Source of the DNA: JAVVEW01 sp032251045
GTDB taxonomy: Bacteria; Pseudomonadota; Gammaproteobacteria; Methylococcales; Methylomonadaceae
Assembly (NCBI GenBank): GCA_032251045.1
Contig: JAVVEW010000010.1
Span: forward strand, 1-59,019
Direction of reading: 5' to 3'
DNA length: 59,019 nucleotides
This document shows, piece after piece, positions 26,916 to 34,402 of the stretch. Every line of letters begins with the position of its first letter. Position 1 is the first letter of the stretch. The notes under the pieces were generated by a model, which did not search any database, was not told where the DNA came from, and worked only from the letters and a program-made list of their open reading frames with translations. The translations under genes and the position numbers were made by a program.

Positions 26916-27391
26916 CAGCGGTAATGCACCGCCAGAATTTCATAATCGATGTCGCCGCCAGGCGCTTTAACGGTCACCACGTCCTCGGCTTCCTTGCCAA
27001 TCAGGGCGCGGGCAATCGGCGAACCTATGGAAATACGCCCCTGGCTGATATCGGCCTCATCCTCGCCGACAATATGGTAGGTCACTTGCTTGCCGGATTC
27101 GATATCTTCCAGGTCCACCGTGGCGCCAAACACCACCCTGCCACCGGCATTGATTTTGGTGACATCGATAATTTCAGCGTTGGCCAGTTTGCTTTCAATA
27201 TCAGCAATCCGGCCCTCGGTAAAGCTTTGCTGCTCACGGGCGGCATGGTATTCGGCGTTTTCTTTAAGATCGCCGTGTTCACGCGCTTCGGCAATAGCGG
27301 CAATAATTTTTGGCCGAACTATTGTTTTTAATTCGTGTAATTCAGCGCGTAATTTCTCCGCGCCTTGAGCCGTCAGAGGCACTTTTTGCAT
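26915..27391 (-). CDS. greA: Transcription elongation factor GreA
   Basis: 158 residues, as in E. coli. An N-terminal coiled-coil (about 1-75, with the acidic tip REHGDLKENAEYHAAREQQ) enters the RNA polymerase channel and stimulates cleavage of backtracked RNA; the C-terminal FKBP-like domain (about 80-158) binds polymerase. It overlaps rlmE by one base and lies 105 bases downstream of carB, from which a likely terminator separates it. Confidence 0.97.
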   Translation of the reverse strand: MQKVPLTAQGAEKLRAELHELKTIVRPKIIAAIAEAREHGDLKENAEYHAAREQQSFTEGRIADIESKLANAEIIDVTKINAGGRVVFGATVDLEDIESGKQVTYHIVGEDEADISQGRISIGSPIARALIGKEAEDVVTVKAPGGDIDYEILAVHYR

Positions 27392-27405
27392 ACTTTGTTA
27401 CTCCA

Positions 27406-27436
27406 TAAAAAAATCAGGCTTTGACTCAAGAGCCTA
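27406..27436 (-). terminator. Possible terminator between carB and greA
   Basis: On the minus strand AGGCT ... AGCCT enclose a 10-base loop and are followed, after GA, by seven T. The stem is short, so efficiency is doubtful. Confidence 0.45.
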
Positions 27437-27496
27437 CCTTCGACAACCGGTAAACTGTCAAGCCAAAGCCAGCCTGTTAGCGTCATAATCTGAAAA

Positions 27497-30400
27497 TCAG
27501 TATAACGCTGAGCTACGCCCCTTCTCAAGCTGCTGGTGCAGCGCCTGAATGCTGATTACCGTGCCGGCGGTATTTTCACCCAGCGCCAGACAGGCGGCGC
27601 GCGCTCCAGCCATGGTAGTGTAATACGCCACCCGGTGCTGTAAGGCTTCCCGGCGAATGGTGAACGAATCGGCAATCGCCTTGGCGCCCTCGGTGGTGTT
27701 GATGATCAACTGTACCTGACCATTTTTGATCAAGTCCACGGTATTGGGCCGGCCTTCGTTGACCTTGAACACTTCTTCACAAGGAATACCGGCTTCATGC
27801 AGCACGTGGGCAGTGCCGCTGGTGGCGGCGATCTGATAGTCTTTGCTGACCAGAATCCGGGCAATTTCCGGCAACTTGGGCTTGTCCGCATCACGAATGC
27901 TGATCAGCACCTTGCCACTGCTATCGAGATTGATGCCGGCGCCACGCTGTGATTTGGCGAACGCCTCGGCAAAGGTTGCGCCCACCCCCATCACCTCACC
28001 GGTGGATTTCATTTCCGGCCCCAGAATCGGATCAACGCCGGGAAATTTGACGAACGGAAACACCGCCTCCTTGACCGAGAAAAAGGGCGGAATCCGTTCA
28101 TGCGTGATGCCTTGCTCGGCCAGGGTCTTGCCGGCCATGCAACGAGCGGCGATTTTCGCCAGCGGGTAACCGACTGCCTTGGACACGAACGGCGCGGTGC
28201 GCGAAGCCCTGGGATTGACTTCCAGCACATAAATGGTTTCGCCCTGAATCGCGAACTGGGTATTCATCAGGCCGCGCACGCCCAGGGCGCGGGCCATTTT
28301 CGCCACTTGCTCGCGCAGCTGATCCTGAATCGTCTCGGGCAGATCATAAGGCGGAATCGAGCAGGCCGAATCGCCCGAGTGAATGCCGGCCTGTTCGATA
28401 TGCTGCATCAAACCGCCGATCAGCAGCTGTTCGCCGTCGAAAATGGCATCGACATCCATTTCCACCGCATCTTCCAGATAACGATCCAGCAACACCGGCG
28501 CATCGTTGGATACTTTCACCGCATCGCGCATATAGCGCATCAGACCTTCTTCATTGACCACGATTTCCATGGCCCGGCCACCCAACACATAAGACGGGCG
28601 CACCACCAACGGATAACCCAGATCACGCGCCGCACTCAGGGCTTGTTCAACGGAACGGGCGGTGGCATTGGGCGGCTGGCGCAGATCCAGGCGCTCCAAC
28701 AGTTTCTGGAAACGCTCGCGGTCTTCAGCCAGATCGATGGAATCAGGCGACGTGCCGATGATCGGCGCGCCAGCGGCTTCCAGTGCCCGGGCCAGCTTCA
28801 GCGGCGTCTGGCCGCCGAATTGTACGATTACGCCTTTCGGTTGCTCGCGCTCGATGATTTCCAGCACGTCTTCCAGGGTTAAGGGTTCGAAATACAGCCG
28901 GTCGGAGGTGTCGTAATCGGTGGATACGGTTTCCGGGTTGCAGTTGACCATGATGGTTTCAAAGCCGTCCTCGCGCAAGGCGAAGGCGGCATGCACGCAG
29001 CAATAATCAAACTCGATACCCTGGCCGATACGGTTGGGGCCGCCGCCCAGAATCATGATTTTGTCACGCCCGGTAGGCTCGGCTTCGCATGCCTCATCGT
29101 AGCTGGAATACAGGTAGGCGGTGGCCGCGGGAAATTCACCGGCACAGGAATCGATACGCTTATATACCGGGCGTATACCTTGCCGGTGCCGGGCGGCGCG
29201 TACTTCAGCTTCGGTCGCGCCCAGCAATTTGGCGATACGGGCATCGGCAAAGCCCTGTCGTTTCAGGGCGCGAAAACGCGGTTCAGGCAAGGTCGCCAAG
29301 GTAAATTCAGCCAATGCCTGTTCACTGATCACCAGATGCTCGACCTGCGCCAGAAACCAGGGGTCAATGTGGCAAAGCTTATGCACGGCCGGTAAATCCA
29401 GCCCCATGCGAAAGGCATCGGCCAGAAACCACAACCGATTAGCGCCGGGGTGGCGCAATTCGCGCTTGATGATGTCCAGGGCATCGGGTTGCTCGGGATC
29501 GATCAGCTCATCCAGACCTGAACGGTCAACCTCCAGGCCACGAATGGCTTTTTGCAACGATTCCTGAAAATTACGCCCCATGGCCATCACTTCGCCCACC
29601 GATTTCATTTGCGTGGTCAGGCGATCATCGGCCAGCGGGAATTTCTCGAAAGTAAAGCGCGGAATTTTGGTAATGACGTAATCGATGGTCGGCTCGAACG
29701 AGGCCGGGGTGGCGCCGCCGGTGATTTCGTTGTTCAGCTCATCCAAGGTGTAACCTACCGCCAGTTTGGCAGCGACTTTGGCAATCGGGAAACCGGTGGC
29801 TTTGGAAGCCAGCGCCGAGGAACGCGACACCCTGGGGTTCATTTCGATGATAATCATCTGCCCGGTGTCCGGATGTATGGCCACCTGTACGTTGGAGCCG
29901 CCGGTATCGACGCCGATTTCCCGCAGCACGGCGATGGAAATATCGCGTAGACGCTGATATTCCTTGTCGGTCAGGGTTTGCGCCGGGGCCACGGTAATCG
30001 AGTCGCCGGTATGCACGCCCATGGGGTCGAAATTCTCGATGCAGCAGATGATGATGCAGTTATCGTTGCGGTCGCGCACCACTTCCATCTCGAACTCTTT
30101 CCAGCCGAGCATGGATTTTTCGATCAATACTTCGTTGGTGGGCGACAAATCCAGGCCGCGCTCGACAATGGTGACAAACTCTTCGCGATTGTATGCGATA
30201 CCGCCGCCGCTGCCGCCCAAGGTGAACGAGGGGCGGATGATGGTCGGGTAACCGACTTTTTCCTGTGCCTGAAGCGCTTCTTCCAGACTGTGCGCGGTTT
30301 GCGACTGCGCCACCTCCAGGCCAATCCGGCGCATAGCCTGATTGAATAACTCCCGGTCTTCAGCTTTTTCGATGGCCTCTTTTTTGGCGCCGATCATTTC

Positions 30401-30739
30401 CACGTTGAACTTGGCCAAAACACCGTTGGCATCCAGATCCAGCGCGCAGTTCAGCGCGGTTTGCCCGCCCATGGTTGGCAAAATTGCATCCGGCCGCTCT
30501 TTTTCAATAATTTTCGCCACTGTTTGCCAATCAATCGGCTCGATATAAACCGCATCGGCCATTTCGGGATCGGTCATGATGGTGGCTGGATTGGAATTGA
30601 CCAGAATGGTTCGATAGCCCTCCTCGCGCAGGGCTTTCAGCGCCTGGGTTCCGGAATAATCGAATTCACAGGCTTGGCCGATCTGGATCGGGCCGGCACC
30701 CAGTAACAGGATGGATTGTAGGTCGGTTCTTTTCGGCAT
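27497..30739 (-). CDS. carB: Carbamoyl-phosphate synthase large chain
   Basis: 1080 residues (E. coli 1073). Uses two ATP, bicarbonate and ammonia from CarA to make carbamoyl phosphate for pyrimidines and arginine. The two homologous ATP-grasp halves are complete: GAGPIQIGQACEFDYSG near residue 14, GGSGGGIAYN near 175, and the second-half start LGGGPNRIGQGIEFDYC near 567. The C-terminal MGS-like allosteric domain (about 940-1075) binds UMP and ornithine. It starts 6 bases after carA. Arginine synthesis is also represented by argJ at 52 kb. Confidence 0.98.
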   Translation of the reverse strand: MPKRTDLQSILLLGAGPIQIGQACEFDYSGTQALKALREEGYRTILVNSNPATIMTDPEMADAVYIEPIDWQTVAKIIEKERPDAILPTMGGQTALNCALDLDANGVLAKFNVEMIGAKKEAIEKAEDRELFNQAMRRIGLEVAQSQTAHSLEEALQAQEKVGYPTIIRPSFTLGGSGGGIAYNREEFVTIVERGLDLSPTNEVLIEKSMLGWKEFEMEVVRDRNDNCIIICCIENFDPMGVHTGDSITVAPAQTLTDKEYQRLRDISIAVLREIGVDTGGSNVQVAIHPDTGQMIIIEMNPRVSRSSALASKATGFPIAKVAAKLAVGYTLDELNNEITGGATPASFEPTIDYVITKIPRFTFEKFPLADDRLTTQMKSVGEVMAMGRNFQESLQKAIRGLEVDRSGLDELIDPEQPDALDIIKRELRHPGANRLWFLADAFRMGLDLPAVHKLCHIDPWFLAQVEHLVISEQALAEFTLATLPEPRFRALKRQGFADARIAKLLGATEAEVRAARHRQGIRPVYKRIDSCAGEFPAATAYLYSSYDEACEAEPTGRDKIMILGGGPNRIGQGIEFDYCCVHAAFALREDGFETIMVNCNPETVSTDYDTSDRLYFEPLTLEDVLEIIEREQPKGVIVQFGGQTPLKLARALEAAGAPIIGTSPDSIDLAEDRERFQKLLERLDLRQPPNATARSVEQALSAARDLGYPLVVRPSYVLGGRAMEIVVNEEGLMRYMRDAVKVSNDAPVLLDRYLEDAVEMDVDAIFDGEQLLIGGLMQHIEQAGIHSGDSACSIPPYDLPETIQDQLREQVAKMARALGVRGLMNTQFAIQGETIYVLEVNPRASRTAPFVSKAVGYPLAKIAARCMAGKTLAEQGITHERIPPFFSVKEAVFPFVKFPGVDPILGPEMKSTGEVMGVGATFAEAFAKSQRGAGINLDSSGKVLISIRDADKPKLPEIARILVSKDYQIAATSGTAHVLHEAGIPCEEVFKVNEGRPNTVDLIKNGQVQLIINTTEGAKAIADSFTIRREALQHRVAYYTTMAGARAACLALGENTAGTVISIQALHQQLEKGRSSALY

Positions 30740-30745
30740 GAGTGC

Positions 30746-31879
30746 TTAGCGGGCGGCGATGGCGGTTACAAAACGGTCGAACAAAAAGTCCAGATCATGC
30801 GGACCGGGACTGGCCTCGGGATGGCCTTGAAAGCCGAACACCGGCTTGGTAGTGTGCGCAATCCCTTGCAGACTTTGATCGAACAGAGAGTGAAAGGTGG
30901 GCTCCAGGCAATCCGGCAAGCTGGCTTCAGCCACGGCAAAACCGTGGTTCTGGCTGGTAATCAACACCTTACCGCTGGCCCGCTCGAACACCGGATGATT
31001 GGCGCCATGATGGCCAAATTTCATTTTCTCGGTACGCGCACCCAAAGCCAGCGCCAGTAACTGATGGCCTAAGCAAATGCCGAACATCGGCAAATCCTGC
31101 TGCAAAAGTTCGCGAATGGCGTCAATGGCATAATCACAGGCCTCCGGGTCGCCGGGGCCGTTGGACAAGAACACGCCGGCCGGTTTCATCGCCAACACGT
31201 CGTTGGCCGGTGTTTGCGCCGGCACCACGGTAACCCGGCAGCCACGATTAACCAAAAGCCTTAAGATATTGCGCTTGACGCCAAAATCATAGGCGACAAT
31301 GTCATGCCGGCTTTCCGCTTGCGGCGCATAGCCTTGATGCGCCTGCCAGACATTATCCTGCCACTGATAAGGCTTCTCGCACGTCACTTCTTTAGCCAGA
31401 TCCATGCCTTGAAGCCCTGAAAACGCATCCAGTTCAGCCTGCGCCCTGGCCAGGTCAATATCAGAGCCTGCGGCAATGCAGCCGCGCAAGGCGCCTTGTT
31501 CACGCAGTATTCGGGTCAGCTTGCGGGTATCGATGTCGGCAATGGCGATGACATTGTGACGCTTGAGATAATCGGGCAAGGACTCACGCATCCGCCAGTT
31601 GCTGGCCAGAATCGGCAAATCGCGAATCACCAGCCCGCTGGCGAACACGCGCCCGGCCTCGTCATCCTCCGGCGTGACCCCGACATTGCCGATATGCGGA
31701 TACGTCAAGGTTACGATCTGCCGGGCGTAGGACGGATCGCTCAAAATTTCCTGATAACCGGTCATGGCGGTGTTGAACACCACCTCGCCCGCTTGATAAC
31801 CGCTGGCACCGATACTGGTGCCGCGCAATACTGTTCCATTTTCAAGTAACAGTACCGCTGACTGACTGAATGCTGTCAC
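30746..31879 (-). CDS. carA: Carbamoyl-phosphate synthase small chain (glutaminase)
   Basis: 377 residues (E. coli 382). The GTG start at 31879 has AGGAG 8 bases upstream and gives MTAFSQSAVLLLENG; a longer frame to 31906 is not supported. The N-terminal CPSase domain is followed by a class-I glutamine amidotransferase domain with the nucleophile in MFGICLGHQLLA (near 267) and the His-Glu pair in FQGHPEASPGP. It hydrolyses glutamine and passes ammonia to CarB. Usual carAB operon; a single promoter is likely. Confidence 0.97.
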   Translation of the reverse strand: MTAFSQSAVLLLENGTVLRGTSIGASGYQAGEVVFNTAMTGYQEILSDPSYARQIVTLTYPHIGNVGVTPEDDEAGRVFASGLVIRDLPILASNWRMRESLPDYLKRHNVIAIADIDTRKLTRILREQGALRGCIAAGSDIDLARAQAELDAFSGLQGMDLAKEVTCEKPYQWQDNVWQAHQGYAPQAESRHDIVAYDFGVKRNILRLLVNRGCRVTVVPAQTPANDVLAMKPAGVFLSNGPGDPEACDYAIDAIRELLQQDLPMFGICLGHQLLALALGARTEKMKFGHHGANHPVFERASGKVLITSQNHGFAVAEASLPDCLEPTFHSLFDQSLQGIAHTTKPVFGFQGHPEASPGPHDLDFLFDRFVTAIAAR

Positions 31880-31932
31880 TAACACGACTCCTAAGTCAAA
31901 ACTCAAGGCTTAATGCAATCCAAAACCTATCC

Positions 31933-31960
31933 ATAATAACATTGCTCCCTCGAAGCTCAA
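31933..31960 (-). promoter_or_regulatory. Putative promoter of carAB
   Basis: On the minus strand TTGAGC (31955-31960) and TATTAT (31933-31938) are 16 bases apart, about 55 bases upstream of the carA GTG. No PyrI, ArgR or PurR operator is recognised with confidence. Confidence 0.45.
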
Positions 31961-32052
31961 AACCCCATCACGACAACATTGCAACATGATAGGATTGGCG
32001 CAAAATACCTGCAAACAGACTGATACAGCCACATTTATACCCCTGGAAATCC

Positions 32053-32691
32053 ATGAGAATTATTCGCGTACTGCTGCTGAGCCTTTGGCTACCCGTCGCC
32101 TACCCTGCCATGCAACATGGCCGCATGTTCATGGACGAAACCGGCATGATCATGAACGCCAATCCCGACCGATTGCCGTCCGATTGCCCGCAAATATCCG
32201 AAGAAGTCAACCTGACCGTGCGTGCTGGCAGTCAACACGCGGCGCAACTGCCCGGCAGCATGTTCGCATTCGAACCACGCAACTGGGCAGTTAAAGGCTG
32301 CGCCAAAATCAACCTGACGTTTATCAATGACGACAACATTCGTCATCAACTGATGATTCATGGCCTGCCCGGCTATCTGTACCCCGATGGCATGATGCAT
32401 CTGGAACTGTACGGAAAAGGTCAGCTTAGCGCCTCATTGATTGTGCCCAGCCGACCTAAAACCTATCTGGTGCATTGCGAACTCCCCCTGCACATGGAAA
32501 AAGGCATGAAAGCACAATTGCAGGTTGCAGGTGGCGATGGCGATTTGCCCAGCATTCCGGGCCTGACCGGGCCGGCACGACCGGACCGCTATCCTCTGAC
32601 CTGGGGTCGCAGCGCCTGGCTGGGTTTGGCATTGGCGTTTGCGCTGGGTTTATCGCCACTTGCCTGGCTGAATCGCCCGTCACACGACTGA
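32053..32691 (+). CDS. Membrane-anchored cupredoxin (type 1 copper protein)
   Basis: 212 residues. A signal peptide (about 1-18) is followed by a Met/His-rich start (MQHGRMFMDETGMIMN), which could bind copper by itself. The cupredoxin fold follows, with the type 1 ligands visible: His in DNIRHQLMIHGLP, then Cys-x5-His-Met in VHCELPLHMEKGM. A hydrophobic helix (about 187-205) anchors it. It would sit on the periplasmic face and move electrons or copper. Homologues with the same N-terminal Met/His motif occur in other gammaproteobacteria. The partner is unknown; the next gene, 10 bases later, is a UbiB-family protein. Confidence 0.8.
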   Translation: MRIIRVLLLSLWLPVAYPAMQHGRMFMDETGMIMNANPDRLPSDCPQISEEVNLTVRAGSQHAAQLPGSMFAFEPRNWAVKGCAKINLTFINDDNIRHQLMIHGLPGYLYPDGMMHLELYGKGQLSASLIVPSRPKTYLVHCELPLHMEKGMKAQLQVAGGDGDLPSIPGLTGPARPDRYPLTWGRSAWLGLALAFALGLSPLAWLNRPSHD

Positions 32692-32701
32692 CAAGGCAAG
32701 C

Positions 32702-34363
32702 ATGTTTCTGGAAACCTTGATCGCCGCCCGCGACTTTGGCCGGGTGCATGAAATCGCTTCAATCCTGATTCGTTACGGCTTTGGTGACATGGTGCGTCGT
32801 CTAGGCATGGTCGCGCTGGTGGAACGCGCCGGCCATGCCTTGAACTGGCGGGAAATCGACGAACTCACCCATTTAGAGCCGCCGGAGCGGGTACGTAAAG
32901 TTCTGGAGGAAATGGGACCGACGTTCGTTAAACTGGGGCAGATTCTGGCGACTCGTCCTGATTTATTCGATGAAGCCTGGATCACCGAATTTGAAAAGCT
33001 GCAAGACCAGGCGCAACCGGTACCTTATGCAGACATCCTCCCCCAGCTCACCGAAGATTTAGGCGCACCGCCTGAACAGGTGTTTGCCAAATTTGATCCC
33101 ACCCCGATTGCCGCCGCATCGATTGGCCAGGTACATCGAGCCCGCTTGATTGATGGCAGCGAAGTTGTCGTCAAAATACGCCGCCCAGGCATTCGCGCCA
33201 CCGTGGAGTCTGACTTGCGTTTGCTGGAAAATCTCGCCGAGATGGCTGGCCGCGAAATCAAGGCGCTCAACCGCTATCAACCTGAGAAAATCGTGCGCCA
33301 GTTTGCCTTATCGCTGCGCCGAGAACTGGACTTGGCCGTGGAAGCACGTAACAGCGAACGACTGCGGCACAATTTTCAAGGCTATGACGACATTATCATT
33401 CCGGAAATTTTCTGGCCATGGACGTCCGAGCGCGTCAACGTACAGCGCTATGTGCAAGGCATTCCCGGTCATGATCTGGAGGCCTTGAATCAGGCAGGGC
33501 TTGATCGCACCAAACTGGCCAAAGTCGGCGCCGACGCAGTCCTTAAAATGATGTTGATCGATGGCGTGTTTCATGCCGACCCGCATCCTGGCAATTGTTT
33601 TTTTCTGCCCGGCAACCGCATCGCTTTCATTGATTTTGGCATGATCGGCCGGCTCAGCGACAATCGACGCTTTCAGGTCATTGATTTGTTGCACGGCCTG
33701 GTTAACAAAGAGCCGGAAAAAGTGGTGCGCATTTTACTAAGCTGGACGGAAACACCCCCTGACGATGAAGAATCATTGATGATCGAAGTCGATCAATTCA
33801 TCGACCGTTATCATGGCGTATCACTGAAAAACCTGCACATGGGCGAGCTTTTAGGCAATTTGACCAGCCTGATACGCGATCATAAAATCAATCTACCTGC
33901 GGATTTATCCTTGCTGATCAAAGCGTTTATGACGCTGGAAGGACTGGGCCGACAACTGGACCCGGAATTCAATCTGGTAGTTACCGCAGCGCCCCGCCTG
34001 AAAACCGCTTTATTATTGCGCTATCACCCGGAAACCTTAGGGCGCAAGAGCTTACAATCAGCGCTGGAACTGGCTCGCATCCTGATCGACCTACCAAAAG
34101 ACGTACAACGCATTGTCGAGGATTTACGCAAAGGCGCCATTGGCGTGCGTTTGCATGTCAACCGACCCGACTGGCTGGGCGCGGAGCTGGATCGGGTGGT
34201 GAACCGTTTGTCGGTCAGCCTGGTCACGGCGGCCATGATTATTGGCGGCTCCATCGTTTCCACTGTTGAAGGCGGCGCCGGCTCGTTCATTGGCATGATT
34301 GCCTTTATTGGCTCCTTGTTAGGCGGCTTATGGCTGCTACTCTCCATTTGGCGCAGCGGCTGA
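32702..34363 (+). CDS. UbiB/ABC1/AarF-family atypical kinase
   Basis: 553 residues. The conserved KxGQ motif (VKLGQILATRPDLF near 75-88), the Ala-rich loop AAASIGQVHRA (near 138), Lys in VVVKIRRP, FHADPHPGNCF and IDFGMIG (metal-binding Asp) are all present. Two C-terminal membrane helices (about 505-550) match UbiB. The family has ATPase rather than protein-kinase activity and supports ubiquinone (or other isoprenoid) synthesis. No ubiE or ubiJ neighbours it, so it may be a paralogue of the ubiquinone gene. It follows the cupredoxin gene closely and probably shares its transcript. Confidence 0.88.
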   Translation: MFLETLIAARDFGRVHEIASILIRYGFGDMVRRLGMVALVERAGHALNWREIDELTHLEPPERVRKVLEEMGPTFVKLGQILATRPDLFDEAWITEFEKLQDQAQPVPYADILPQLTEDLGAPPEQVFAKFDPTPIAAASIGQVHRARLIDGSEVVVKIRRPGIRATVESDLRLLENLAEMAGREIKALNRYQPEKIVRQFALSLRRELDLAVEARNSERLRHNFQGYDDIIIPEIFWPWTSERVNVQRYVQGIPGHDLEALNQAGLDRTKLAKVGADAVLKMMLIDGVFHADPHPGNCFFLPGNRIAFIDFGMIGRLSDNRRFQVIDLLHGLVNKEPEKVVRILLSWTETPPDDEESLMIEVDQFIDRYHGVSLKNLHMGELLGNLTSLIRDHKINLPADLSLLIKAFMTLEGLGRQLDPEFNLVVTAAPRLKTALLLRYHPETLGRKSLQSALELARILIDLPKDVQRIVEDLRKGAIGVRLHVNRPDWLGAELDRVVNRLSVSLVTAAMIIGGSIVSTVEGGAGSFIGMIAFIGSLLGGLWLLLSIWRSG

Positions 34364-34402
34364 AATAGCACATTTGCTTACCAGGTTGGCCACTCGACCG
34401 AT

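Noticed and set aside
28100..28882. 260-residue plus-strand frame inside carB
   Set aside because: Antisense shadow of a well-conserved gene; no domain or ribosome site.
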